From the NCBI GenBank assembly GCA_963756495.1, contig CAVWNS010000001.1:558001-622000 (forward strand): DNA of 64,000 nucleotides, written 5' to 3'. The notes beneath the pieces are model-generated. The model saw only the letters and a program-made list of their open reading frames with translations. It was not told the origin of the DNA and made no database searches. This document shows positions 1 through 7,916 of the stretch, one piece after another. Numbering within the stretch: the first letter of the stretch is position 1; each line of letters begins with the position of its first letter. The stretch is from DATFDN01 sp963756495. Lineage in GTDB: Bacteria > Pseudomonadota > Alphaproteobacteria > Acetobacterales > Acetobacteraceae. Both the position numbers and the translations under genes were made by a program.

Positions 1-245
1 GCGTCAACACCGTCGTCCCCGGCCTGATGCACACGCCGCTGGTCGAGCAGCGCCTGGCCAAGACGGTCGCCGGGGGCGACGCCGCCGCGCTGATCGCCAG
101 CCGCAACGCGCGCTGCCCGATGGGCCGCATGGGCACCGGCTGGGACGTCGCCAACGCCGTGCTGTTCCTGGCCTCCGACGAGGCCAACTACATCACCGGA
201 ACCGAGATCGTGGTCGATGGCGGGCTGATCCTGGCCTCGCCGTGA
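1..245 (+). CDS. SDR family oxidoreductase, C-terminal fragment
   Basis: This is the last ~80 residues of a short-chain dehydrogenase/reductase whose beginning lies before the window; the frame is open from base 3. The fragment opens with the VNTVVPG segment that follows the catalytic Tyr-Lys region in this family. It ends with the classical SDR tail, FLASDEANYITG then VVDGG. The cofactor-binding and catalytic residues are outside the window, so the substrate cannot be judged. It is read in the same direction as the next three genes and is 16 bp from the next start, which suggests one catabolic operon. Confidence 0.9.
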   Translation, partial: VNTVVPGLMHTPLVEQRLAKTVAGGDAAALIASRNARCPMGRMGTGWDVANAVLFLASDEANYITGTEIVVDGGLILASP

Positions 246-261
246 CGAGGGAGAGACGCCG

Positions 262-825
262 ATGGCCGAAACACGCTTCCCCGAGCTGACGCCGGAGACG
301 ATGACGCCGGAGCAGCGGCGCGTCGCGGACTCCATCCAGTCCGGGCCGCGCGGCGCCGGCCTGCGCGGGCCGTTCAACGCCCTGCTGCGCAGCCCCGACC
401 TCGCCGACGCGGTGCAGAAGGTGGGCGAGATCATCCGCTTCAAAAGCTCGATCCCGGCGCGGCTGAACGAGATGGCGATCCTGCTCGCCGGGCGCCGATG
501 GACCGCGCAATACGAGTTCTACGCGCATCGCCGTCTCGGCCTGCAAGCCGGGACGCCGGCCGCGATCGCCGATGCCATCGCCGAGGGACGACGGCCCGAC
601 CCGATGCAACCCGACGAGGCGGATGTGTACGATTTCGCCAGCGAGCTGCTGGAGACAGGACAGGTCAGCGAGCCCGTCTATGCCCGCGCCCTCGCCCGCT
701 TCGGCGAGCGTGGCGTGATGGATCTGGTCGGTGCCTGCGGCTACTACAGCCTGGTCTCGCTGGTGCTGAACGTGGCGCAGGTGCCGTTGCCGGCTGGCGA
801 GACGCCGCCGCTGAAACCGCTCTGA
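262..825 (+). CDS. Carboxymuconolactone decarboxylase family protein
   Basis: This 187-residue all-helical protein resembles the AhpD/carboxymuconolactone decarboxylase family. The N-terminus carries a family-typical stretch (LTPETMTPEQRRVADSI, then GPFNALLRSPDLAD). The central segment ARLNEMAILLAGRRWTAQYE sits where the active helix lies. The usual CxxC pair of the peroxidase-type members is absent (WTAQYEF instead), so a decarboxylase-like or uncharacterised role fits better than alkylhydroperoxidase. A GAGAGACG ribosome-binding stretch precedes the ATG. Its place between an SDR and a luciferase-like monooxygenase suggests degradation of a small organic compound. The substrate is unknown. 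Confidence 0.8.
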   Translation: MAETRFPELTPETMTPEQRRVADSIQSGPRGAGLRGPFNALLRSPDLADAVQKVGEIIRFKSSIPARLNEMAILLAGRRWTAQYEFYAHRRLGLQAGTPAAIADAIAEGRRPDPMQPDEADVYDFASELLETGQVSEPVYARALARFGERGVMDLVGACGYYSLVSLVLNVAQVPLPAGETPPLKPL

Positions 826-925
826 CGTCATTCCCGCGCAAGCGGGAACCCAGGCGTGCCGCACCATCTCACCGAAAGCCTGGACCCCCCTTTCGCGGGG
901 GTGACCGGACAGGAAAGCCCAGGAG
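826..925. repeat. Intergenic palindromic repeat (two hairpins)
   Basis: The gap after the decarboxylase-like gene holds two perfect hairpins. One has stem TTCCCGC with loop GCAA and the complementary GCGGGAA. The other is a CCCCC/GGGGG stem around CTTTCGC. Dispersed repeats of this look are common between genes in GC-rich alphaproteobacteria. It may act as a transcription attenuator or mRNA-stabilising element between the two operon genes, or simply be a dispersed repeat. Confidence 0.6.
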
Positions 926-931
926 ACTGAA

Positions 932-1798
932 ATGAAATTCGGCCTGCGCTACTGCAACACCGGCCGCTACACCGACCCCAAGGAGGCCAGCGCGCTGTTG
1001 CAGGCCGCCGAGGCGGCCGGGTTCGAGTCCGCCTGGACGGTCGAGCACATCGTCGTGCCCGAGGGCTACCAGTCGGCCTATCCGTACTCCTCCACCGGCA
1101 AGATGCCGGGCAAGGAGTGGGAGTTCGCGCTGCCCGACGCGCTGATGTGGATGGCCTACGTCGCCGCCACCACCTCGCGCATCAGGCTCGGGACGGGCGT
1201 CATCATCCTGCCCGAGCACAACCCGGTGCTGTGCGCCAAGCAGGTCGCCACGCTGGATCATATGTCGGGCGGGCGGGTGATCCTGGGCGTCGGCGTCGGC
1301 TGGCTGAAGGAGGAGTTCGACGCCCTCGGCGTGCCGTTCGAGCCGCGCGGTCGCATGACCGACGAATACATCGCCGTGATGCGCGAGCTGTGGACCGCCG
1401 ACGCGCCGACCTTTGCCGGCGAGTTCGTGCGCTTCGAGAAGGCGCATATGCGCCCCAAGCCCGCGCGGGGCACCGTCCCCATCGTCATCGGCGGCCACAC
1501 CAAAGCGGCCGCGCGACGCGCGGGACGGCTGGGCGACGGGTTCTTTCCGGCGCGCGGCACCACGCCGGAGCTGCTGGAGCTGGTGCGCCAGACCGCGCGC
1601 GAGCACGGACGCGACCCCGACGCGGTCGAGATCACGGTCAGCGCGCCCGACGACCTCGCCACGATCCCGGAGCTGGCGCGCGCCGGCATCCACCGCGTCA
1701 CCATCCCGGTGATGGCGAATGCCGGGCTGGCCAAGCGCATCGGCGGGCCCGACGACGTGCTGGCGTTTCGCGAGGTGATCGAACGCTACGGCGACTGA
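932..1798 (+). CDS. LLM class (luciferase-like) flavin/F420-dependent oxidoreductase
   Basis: This 288-residue protein has the (beta/alpha)8 luciferase-like monooxygenase fold. Visible landmarks are TVEHIVVPEGY near the N-terminus, RIRLGTGVIILPEHNPVLCAKQ in the middle, SGGRVILGVGVGWLKEEF after it, and a C-terminal PIVIGGHTKAAARRAGRLGDGF block. These match the TIGR03619-like class annotated as F420-dependent in actinobacteria; in an alphaproteobacterium the cofactor may instead be FMN. The ATG follows CAGGAG at good spacing. The gene lies 10 bp upstream of the TauD-family dioxygenase, so the two are probably co-transcribed. Confidence 0.9.
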   Translation: MKFGLRYCNTGRYTDPKEASALLQAAEAAGFESAWTVEHIVVPEGYQSAYPYSSTGKMPGKEWEFALPDALMWMAYVAATTSRIRLGTGVIILPEHNPVLCAKQVATLDHMSGGRVILGVGVGWLKEEFDALGVPFEPRGRMTDEYIAVMRELWTADAPTFAGEFVRFEKAHMRPKPARGTVPIVIGGHTKAAARRAGRLGDGFFPARGTTPELLELVRQTAREHGRDPDAVEITVSAPDDLATIPELARAGIHRVTIPVMANAGLAKRIGGPDDVLAFREVIERYGD

Positions 1799-1808
1799 GG
1801 AGGCAGAC

Positions 1809-2687
1809 ATGGCGACGCTTCGCGGCGGCGGCGGCCCGCGCTATCGGCACCAGCCGGACGAAATTGTCCCTTATGGAACGGTCAGCGTGGACAAGCTCAC
1901 GCCGATCATCGGCGCGGAGATCGGCGGGGTGGACCTCGCCCGCCCATCGAACCGGCAGATGGACGAGATCCACCGCGCGCTGGCCGAGAACCTGGTCATC
2001 TTCTTCCGCGACCAGGCGATGACCCCGGAACAGCACCTCGATTTCGGGCGCCGCTTCGGTGAGCTGCACCTGCATCCGGCCGCGCCGCACGCCGAGGGCC
2101 ATCCCGAGCTGATGATCATCCACGCCGACAAGGATAGCCCCCGAGCGAACGGCGAGGGCTGGCACTCCGACGTCTCCTGCGACACGGAGCCGCCGATGGG
2201 CAGCATCCTGCACATCCGCACCTGCCCGCCGCGCGGCGGCGACACGTTGTTCGCCAGCATGTACGCCGCCTACGAGGCGCTATCGGACCGCATGAAGGCG
2301 TATCTGGACGGGTTGGGCGCCATCCATGACGGCGAGGACGTCTATCGCGGGCTCTACAAGAACTTCGGCGTGGCCGACCGACCGAGCTATCCGCGCGCCG
2401 AGCACCCGGTGGTGCGCACCCATCCGGTCACGGGCAAGAAGGCGCTGTATGTCAACCGCGGCTTCACCCGCCGCATCGTCGGCCTGCCGCGCGACGAGAG
2501 CGATGCGATCGTGGGCTATCTGTACCAGCACATGGAAAACCCGCTTTTCCAGTGCCGCTTCCGCTGGCAACCGAACTCGGTGGCGTTCTGGGACAATCGG
2601 TGCGCGCAGCACCGCGCCATGTGGGACTACTGGCCGCACACGCGCTCGGGCTATCGGGTCACGGTGAAGGGGGATCGGCCGGTGTGA
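1809..2687 (+). CDS. TauD/TfdA family Fe(II)/2-oxoglutarate dioxygenase
   Basis: This 292-residue dioxygenase should couple decarboxylation of 2-oxoglutarate to hydroxylation of an unknown substrate. The facial triad is visible: His119 and Asp121 in GWHSDVS, and a distal His near residue 268 in NRCAQHRAMWDY. The 2-oxoglutarate-binding Arg follows about 11 residues later in RSGYRV. The family landmarks AEIGGVDL and GGDTLFAS are present. The length is normal for TauD. A GAGGAGGC ribosome-binding site precedes the ATG at 1809. Neighbouring SDR and monooxygenase genes suggest a degradation pathway, but nothing here proves taurine as the substrate. Confidence 0.92.
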   Translation: MATLRGGGGPRYRHQPDEIVPYGTVSVDKLTPIIGAEIGGVDLARPSNRQMDEIHRALAENLVIFFRDQAMTPEQHLDFGRRFGELHLHPAAPHAEGHPELMIIHADKDSPRANGEGWHSDVSCDTEPPMGSILHIRTCPPRGGDTLFASMYAAYEALSDRMKAYLDGLGAIHDGEDVYRGLYKNFGVADRPSYPRAEHPVVRTHPVTGKKALYVNRGFTRRIVGLPRDESDAIVGYLYQHMENPLFQCRFRWQPNSVAFWDNRCAQHRAMWDYWPHTRSGYRVTVKGDRPV

Positions 2688-2791
2688 TCAGGTAGCTCGC
2701 TCAGCCGGATACAGCATTCCCGTAGCTCGCTAGGACTCGGTCTGTGTGATATGCCTGCGCAACTCGCAGGTGTGGGCGACATAGCGAAAGC

Positions 2792-3211
2792 ATGACCGTT
2801 GAGATCGACTTTCCACTTGAGTTCGTCGTTCCAGGAACTCCGGTGTCTCTACAAGGGAAGCGTGCGGACTCCCGAACGGCGTGGAAGGCAATAGTGAAGG
2901 AAGCGAGCTACACGGCTCTGCCGGAGGGCCACTTTTCTACGACAAGCCCCATTTCCGTGACGCTGTTTTACTTTCCAGCAACTGAAATGCAGGGCGACAT
3001 CGATAACATAGTCAAGCCCATCCTCGATGCGCTTTGCAAGCATGTCTACGATGACGACAGGCAAGTTGAGCGTGTCTGGGTTCAGAAGTTTGAACCAGGC
3101 AGGGTATTTCAGTTCAGCAATCCGACTTTGATGCTGACCGAGGCGATCCAAGGCGAGAAGCCGCTTTTGTTCGTTCGCCTGACGGACGATCCTACCGAGG
3201 GACTTACCTGA
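2792..3211 (+). CDS. RusA-like Holliday junction resolvase
   Basis: This 139-residue protein resembles RusA, the phage-type endonuclease that resolves four-way DNA junctions. The catalytic acidic set is visible: Asp69 and Asp71 with Lys75 in GDIDNIVKPILDAL, followed by the acidic cluster VYDDDRQ at residues 86-91. The N-terminal strand FVVPGTPVSLQGKR is also typical. GC is clearly lower than in the flanking catabolic genes, a sign of transfer. Its stop overlaps the next start as TGATG, so the two genes are translationally coupled. RusA is usually a prophage gene, but no other phage gene is nearby, so it may belong to a mobile defence-type cassette. Confidence 0.8.
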   Translation: MTVEIDFPLEFVVPGTPVSLQGKRADSRTAWKAIVKEASYTALPEGHFSTTSPISVTLFYFPATEMQGDIDNIVKPILDALCKHVYDDDRQVERVWVQKFEPGRVFQFSNPTLMLTEAIQGEKPLLFVRLTDDPTEGLT

Positions 3212-3876
3212 TGTCCTCCACATACAGTCAGCTTGAGGCGGCGGCTTTTCAGACCCTGCTCCCGCAACTCGAAGCGGAAGGATTTGAGGTCTTCTTTCAT
3301 CCGTTGCGAACGATGTTGCCTCCGTTCCTACGGACCTTCCAGCCAGACGCAATCGCTCTAAAGGGCGATAGGAAAATTGCGATCGAAATTATACTGTCGA
3401 GTGGAAACGGGGAGGCAAAGCTTGATCGATTGCGCGAATTGTTCTCACAACACGCGGATTGGGAACTTCGTGTCGTTTACGCGCCGCCGAGGATTCCCGA
3501 GCAGAATATCTCCGTCCCATCTCGGGAGCTGATCGAAGACCAGCTAAAACGGGTGATCGCAGCTTTTGATGCGATCGGCCCTACGGCAAGCCTCTTGATT
3601 GCCTGGTCCGTGTTCGAGGCTACAGCGCGATCTCTGATTCCGGATGACCTTGGACGACCACAGACCCCTGCCAGTCTTATCGAAATTCTGGCTTCCGGTG
3701 GCTACATTACGCCTGAGGAGGCTGAAATTCTCCGGCAACTCGGGCAACTCAGGAATGAGGCTGCTCACGGACGGTTGGATGTGAAGCTTACGCGAGAAGA
3801 TATAAGCGAACTCGTTCGAATTACGGAAACCATTCTCAGTCTGCACGATCTCGGAATATCGAAAATCTCCGAATAG
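3211..3876 (+). CDS. Predicted nuclease-like / HEPN two-domain protein
   Basis: This 221-residue protein has no clear named family by eye. The N-terminal half looks like a PD-(D/E)xK fold: Asp46 in FQPDAIA and Glu59 in IAIEIIL. The lysine expected after the glutamate is replaced by Ile, so the nuclease may be inactive or use another residue. Residues 100-221 are helical and contain RNEAAH (Arg181-His186), which fits the Rx4H signature of HEPN ribonucleases. The start overlaps the RusA-like stop by one base. The order of a resolvase fold followed by a nuclease-HEPN fusion suggests an anti-phage or DNA-processing pair. Domain calls are inference from motifs. Confidence 0.6.
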   Translation: MSSTYSQLEAAAFQTLLPQLEAEGFEVFFHPLRTMLPPFLRTFQPDAIALKGDRKIAIEIILSSGNGEAKLDRLRELFSQHADWELRVVYAPPRIPEQNISVPSRELIEDQLKRVIAAFDAIGPTASLLIAWSVFEATARSLIPDDLGRPQTPASLIEILASGGYITPEEAEILRQLGQLRNEAAHGRLDVKLTREDISELVRITETILSLHDLGISKISE

Positions 3877-4335
3877 AGTGGATCCTATGGTGAGACTCTG
3901 ACATTTCCGAGAATGTCCGACGGAATCTCAGCCTTAACTGTGCTGAAAGTCGCCAGAGGTTGTTGATCGGCAAGCGCGATGTAATCTACCGTAACGGTCT
4001 TGAGCGCTGGCTTAGCATCTTGAGGAGACGTATACGGCGACCTTTGATACCGATGGTAATCTGCGGTCCCGGCACCGGCGGTAAGAAATTTAGAGATCGC
4101 GAGCCGCAGGTTCTGGCGCTACGGAGCATGCTGGCTGTAGGATACGAGACATGTCCGCTATAACCCTCACCCGCAGCCTTGACCTAACACATTATGTAAC
4201 CCAGGGCGCTGCGTGGCTTGATGCAAGTGCAAACGGCTCCTTTGCAACCGCACTTGCTTATGCGGCCTTTGAGTTTCGCCTAGCCATTGAGCGGCTTGCT
4301 GTCGAATACTGGGCGGTACTGTTATACCAACCCGC

Positions 4336-4896
4336 CTAGAGAGTGACACACGCCCACTCCCTTGCGCCGACGGAGCTGATGCGGTCAGGGTCGTTGACGA
4401 AGAAATGCCAGGCGGTCCGGCACGCCTCGACGATGGCGTCGTAGCCGTCCCACACCAGGGCGCACAGCCGGTTAGCGCGGAGGTATTGCCAGACGTTCTC
4501 CATCGGGTTCAGTTCCGGGGAGTACGGCGGCAGCGGCAGGAGTGTGATGTTGTCGGGCACGCCGAGACGGACGCCCCGCTGATGCCATCCGGCGCTGTCG
4601 CAGACCAGCACGGCGTGAGCGCCGGGTGCGACCTGGGTGCTAATTTCGGCCAGGTGCTCGGTCATGGCCTCGGCATTGACGCCCGGCATGATGATTGCGG
4701 CGCCGACGGCGCGGTTCGGGCAAATCGCGCCAAACAGGTAGGCGGAGTCGTGGCGGTTATCGCGGACCATCAACGGCCGCGAGCCGATCGGCGCCCAAAT
4801 GTAAGCGTGGCCGCCCTTCTGGCCGACCCGTGCTTCGTCCTGAAACCAAATCTCGACTGGCTTGTCAGCCGCGGAAGCGGGCAGCGCCTCCTTCAC
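4336..4896 (-). CDS. IS630 transposase, orfB (DDE domain), copy 1
   Basis: This 186-residue catalytic half of an IS630-type transposase cuts and joins DNA at the element ends. The DDE triad is visible: Asp in IWFQDEARVG, Asp in LVCDSAGWH and Glu in PELNPMENVW. In isolation it would start at a GTG overlapping the orfA stop. The continuous protein more likely arises by a -1 slip on the run of seven A at 4910-4916 inside orfA. That slip would read KKNFASLVKEALP straight into this frame, as in single-frame IS630 transposases. Confidence 0.93.
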   Translation of the reverse strand: MKEALPASAADKPVEIWFQDEARVGQKGGHAYIWAPIGSRPLMVRDNRHDSAYLFGAICPNRAVGAAIIMPGVNAEAMTEHLAEISTQVAPGAHAVLVCDSAGWHQRGVRLGVPDNITLLPLPPYSPELNPMENVWQYLRANRLCALVWDGYDAIVEACRTAWHFFVNDPDRISSVGAREWACVTL

Positions 4897-5405
4897 CAGA
4901 CTGGCAAAGTTTTTTTAAACGCCGCCTCGGCCGCGGCGTCCTTCTTCGGATGGAACGGCCGCGGCTGCAGCCGGGTCAGGTCGAGCCGGCGCAACCACTT
5001 GCCGATGGTGCTCTCATGCACCGTCACACTGAAGCGGCGCGCAACCTCTTCGCGCAAATCCAGGCACCGCCAGCGCACCACCTTGTGCTTTTCCAGATCC
5101 GGCCCCTTGACGACCAGCTCCCTCAGCTCCGCCATTTGCTCCTTGGTCAGGACCGGCGCGGGGCCTGGGCCGCGGCGCGACGTCAGCCCGTCCACCCCGT
5201 CCCGATTGTAGCGATGCACCCAGTCGCGAAGCGTTTGCCGGTCCATGCCGTTCCGCTCCGCCGCCTCGGCGCGCGGATAGCCCTCCAAAATCATCGCCAT
5301 CGCCAGCAGCCGGCGGACCTGCGCGCCGTCGCGGCATTTGCCCGCGATCTCACGAAGGCCAGCCGCCGTGTGCTCCGTACGCGTCACCGTCACTGCCGCG
5401 CCCAT
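4893..5405 (-). CDS. IS630 transposase, orfA (helix-turn-helix), copy 1
   Basis: This 170-residue N-terminal half of the transposase binds the element ends. Two helix-turn-helix segments are visible, around RAEAAERNGMDRQTLRDWV and FSVTVHESTIGKWLRRL. The frame stops shortly after the slippery TTT AAA AAA ACT. A -1 shift there joins it to orfB and would give a full-length transposase of about 340 residues. orfA and orfB overlap by four bases. Confidence 0.92.
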   Translation of the reverse strand: MGAAVTVTRTEHTAAGLREIAGKCRDGAQVRRLLAMAMILEGYPRAEAAERNGMDRQTLRDWVHRYNRDGVDGLTSRRGPGPAPVLTKEQMAELRELVVKGPDLEKHKVVRWRCLDLREEVARRFSVTVHESTIGKWLRRLDLTRLQPRPFHPKKDAAAEAAFKKTLPVW

Positions 5406-5856
5406 CCGATGCCTCGCTCCAACTCGACCACGCGGCCATCGAATCAGAACCGAGCCAGATTGGGAATCCCAGAAAGTCAGGGGCCAGGCGGCTTGGTATT
5501 AGATAGGAGGATAGACAAAAATAACGTTAGTGACATCGGGAAATTTGGAAAAGTGAGAAATCGCATATTCGAACTTGGGGGCGATCAGAACAGGATAAAC
5601 CGACACTTCGAGTTTATGAGGATCGTAACTGACCTGCTGCAAATCGTGAATCTCAATCTCATCACTCCGAACATCAATGAGCTTTCAAAATATTGGCACG
5701 AATGCAGCGACCTTTGCCACATCAGCTATTTCTTTTCATGTAACGATAATGAACTCCTGCGCCATACATTCGAAAATCTTAAAAAGATTGAGAATGCTCT
5801 GAAGGCTCAAACAAGTGGCTTGGTCGCTTGGCCAACGGTGAATAATACCAACCCGC

Positions 5857-6417
5857 CTAGAGAGTGACACACGCCCACTCCCTTGCGCCGACGGAGCTGA
5901 TGCGGTCAGGGTCGTTGACGAAGAAATGCCAGGCGGTCCGGCACGCCTCGACGATGGCGTCGTAGCCGTCCCACACCAGGGCGCACAGCCGGTTAGCGCG
6001 GAGGTATTGCCAGACGTTCTCCATCGGGTTCAGTTCCGGGGAGTACGGCGGCAGCGGCAGGAGTGTGATGTTGTCGGGCACGCCGAGACGGACGCCCCGC
6101 TGATGCCATCCGGCGCTGTCGCAGACCAGCACGGCGTGAGCGCCGGGTGCGACCTGGGTGCTAATTTCGGCCAGGTGCTCGGTCATGGCCTCGGCATTGA
6201 CGCCCGGCATGATGATTGCGGCGCCGACGGCGCGGTTCGGGCAAATCGCGCCAAACAGGTAGGCGGAGTCGTGGCGGTTATCGCGGACCATCAACGGCCG
6301 CGAGCCGATCGGCGCCCAAATGTAAGCGTGGCCGCCCTTCTGGCCGACCCGTGCTTCGTCCTGAAACCAAATCTCGACTGGCTTGTCAGCCGCGGAAGCG
6401 GGCAGCGCCTCCTTCAC
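5857..6417 (-). CDS. IS630 transposase, orfB (DDE domain), copy 2
   Basis: This is identical in protein sequence to the copy 1 orfB, 186 residues, with the same DDE residues. It is probably expressed as a fusion with orfA through the run of seven A at 6431-6437. The frame is intact, so the element may still be active. Confidence 0.93.
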   Translation of the reverse strand: MKEALPASAADKPVEIWFQDEARVGQKGGHAYIWAPIGSRPLMVRDNRHDSAYLFGAICPNRAVGAAIIMPGVNAEAMTEHLAEISTQVAPGAHAVLVCDSAGWHQRGVRLGVPDNITLLPLPPYSPELNPMENVWQYLRANRLCALVWDGYDAIVEACRTAWHFFVNDPDRISSVGAREWACVTL

Positions 6418-6926
6418 CAGACTGGCAAAGTTTTTTTAAACGCCGCCTCGGCCGCGGCGTCCTTCTTCGGATGGAACGGCCGCGGCTGCAGCCGGGTCAG
6501 GTCGAGCCGGCGCAACCACTTGCCGATGGTGCTCTCATGCACCGTCACACTGAAGCGGCGCGCAACCTCTTCGCGCAAATCCAGGCACCGCCAGCGCACC
6601 ACCTTGTGCTTTTCCAGATCCGGCCCCTTGACGACCAGCTCCCTCAGCTCCGCCATTTGCTCCTTGGTCAGGACCGGCGCGGGGCCTGGGCCGCGGCGCG
6701 ACGTCAGCCCGTCCACCCCGTCCCGATTGTAGCGATGCACCCAGTCGCGAAGCGTTTGCCGGTCCATGCCGTTCCGCTCCGCCGCCTCGGCGCGCGGATA
6801 GCCCTCCAAAATCATCGCCATCGCCAGCAGCCGGCGGACCTGCGCGCCGTCGCGGCATTTGCCCGCGATCTCACGAAGGCCAGCCGCCGTGTGCTCCGTA
6901 CGCGTCACCGTCACTGCCGCGCCCAT
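6414..6926 (-). CDS. IS630 transposase, orfA (helix-turn-helix), copy 2
   Basis: This is identical in protein sequence to the copy 1 orfA, 170 residues, carrying the DNA-binding helix-turn-helix segments. It overlaps orfB by four bases and has the same slippery A-run before its stop. Confidence 0.92.
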   Translation of the reverse strand: MGAAVTVTRTEHTAAGLREIAGKCRDGAQVRRLLAMAMILEGYPRAEAAERNGMDRQTLRDWVHRYNRDGVDGLTSRRGPGPAPVLTKEQMAELRELVVKGPDLEKHKVVRWRCLDLREEVARRFSVTVHESTIGKWLRRLDLTRLQPRPFHPKKDAAAEAAFKKTLPVW

Positions 6927-7220
6927 CCGATGCCTCGCTCCAACTCGACCACGCGGCCATCGAATCAGAACCGAGCCAGATTGGGAATCCCAGAAAGTCA
7001 GGGGTCAGGCGGCTTGGTATAACATCGATGTTCTCAACCTAAGAAACCGTTTTATCTCGGAACAGGCGAATGCCGACGACGTGCGTGCTTACCTGGAGAA
7101 GATCGGCATCTGGGCATGCATGGAATTCACCGATCACCGCCCTACGGAGTTCCTCGGAAAGGCCGTTCCACCCCGTTAGGCCCGCAAGCCTTCAAGCATT
7201 TTCTATAAGGCAAATACGCC

Positions 7221-7916
7221 TCAGAAATAATCCCACACATTCGACGCCCGTGCCTCGTCCGGCGTGCCGTCGAAGACGATGCGGCCGCTGTTCATGATGA
7301 CCGCGCGATCCGCGATCCGCAGCGCGGCGGCGACGTTCTGCTCGACCAGGATGGCCGCCATGCCGTGCGCCGTGCATACCTCGTGGACCTGGGCGAACAG
7401 GCGGTCCACCAGGTTGGGCGCCAGCCCGATCGAGGGCTCGTCCAGCAGCAGGCAGCGCGGGCTCCCGAGGATCGACAGGCCAAAGGCGAGCATCTGCTGC
7501 TGGCCGCCGCTCATGCTGCCGGCGCGGGTTGTGCGGCGCTCGTCCAGCGCGGGGAACAGCCGGTAGATGTCGGCGTGGGTGAACAGCGCGCCTGGGCCGA
7601 CATTGCGGGCGGCGACCACGTCGATGTTCTCGGCGACCGTCAGGTCGGGGAAGATGCCCCGCCCCTCCGGCAACAGGCGCAGGCCGCGCGCGACGCGCTC
7701 GGCGACGCGCATCCGCCCGAGCACCTGGCCGTCGAAGCGCACCTCTCCGGCGCGTGCCGGCAGCAGGCCCATGATGGTCCGCAGGGTCGTCGTCTTGCCC
7801 GCCCCGTTGTGGCCGAGCAGCGCGAGGATGCGGCCCGGCTCCAGCGTGAAGTCGACATCGGACAGAACGGTCTTGGCACCATAGCCCGCCACCAGCCCCG
7901 AGAGAGCGAGGATCAC
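7221..7916 (-). CDS. livF: Branched-chain amino acid-type ABC transporter ATPase LivF
   Basis: This 231-residue ATPase is one of the two energy subunits of a Liv-type importer. It shows Walker A GHNGAGKTT, signature MSGGQQQ, Walker B CLLLDEPS and the switch His region LVEQNVAAAL. The closely LivF-like segment GLRLLPEGRGIFPDLTVAENI distinguishes it from LivG. It is the last gene of the livKHMGF operon on the minus strand and overlaps livG by four bases. The substrate may be an amino acid, amide or aromatic acid; the fold alone does not decide. Confidence 0.93.
   Translation of the reverse strand: MILALSGLVAGYGAKTVLSDVDFTLEPGRILALLGHNGAGKTTTLRTIMGLLPARAGEVRFDGQVLGRMRVAERVARGLRLLPEGRGIFPDLTVAENIDVVAARNVGPGALFTHADIYRLFPALDERRTTRAGSMSGGQQQMLAFGLSILGSPRCLLLDEPSIGLAPNLVDRLFAQVHEVCTAHGMAAILVEQNVAAALRIADRAVIMNSGRIVFDGTPDEARASNVWDYF

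Larger units (their letters stand above)
4325..5498 (-). mobile_element. IS630-family insertion sequence, copy 1
   Basis: This 1174-bp element starts TACCAACCCGCC and ends GGCGGCTTGGTA, forming imperfect terminal inverted repeats. It is flanked by TTA on both sides (4322-4324 and 5499-5501). The transposase is encoded on the minus strand as two overlapping frames. It is essentially identical to the copy at 5846-7019, with one difference noted near the right end (C at 5484, T at 7005). This indicates very recent transposition. Confidence 0.93.
5846..7019 (-). mobile_element. IS630-family insertion sequence, copy 2
   Basis: This is the second 1174-bp copy of the same element, in the same orientation as copy 1 and 1521 bp downstream. 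It has the same TACCAA/TTGGTA ends. The flanking direct repeat is TAA (5843-5845 and 7020-7022). The two target repeats differ (TTA and TAA), which argues for two independent insertions rather than a duplicated segment or composite transposon. Confidence 0.93.
4151..7179 (+). pseudogene. Helical protein gene split by two IS630 insertions
   Basis: Three coding pieces, 4151-4324, 5502-5845 and 7023-7179, are separated by two 1174-bp IS copies. Removing each IS plus one copy of its 3-bp flanking repeat (TTA, then TAA) joins the pieces into one frame of 224 residues ending in KAVPPR. The ATG at 4151 has a GGATACGAG stretch upstream. The protein is mostly helical, with landmarks LAYAAFEFRLAIERL, HFEFMRIVTDLLQIV and LSKYWHECSDLCHI. 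I do not recognise the family. It lies downstream of the RusA/HEPN pair in the same low-GC patch and may once have belonged to that cassette. Confidence 0.8.

Noticed and set aside
2792..3211. Prophage origin of the RusA gene
   Set aside because: No integrase, terminase, capsid or lysis gene is found in the window, so a full prophage cannot be supported.
3960..4163. 67-codon open frame upstream of the IS-split gene (ends MLAVGYETCPL)
   Set aside because: It starts at a TTG with no ribosome-binding site and overlaps the better-supported ATG at 4151. The RPLIPMVICGPGTGG segment looks protein-like, but no family is recognised; it may be a remnant.
4325..7019. Composite transposon carrying the 5502-5845 segment as cargo
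   Set aside because: The middle segment joins both flanks in frame once each IS and a 3-bp repeat are removed, so it belongs to the interrupted gene.
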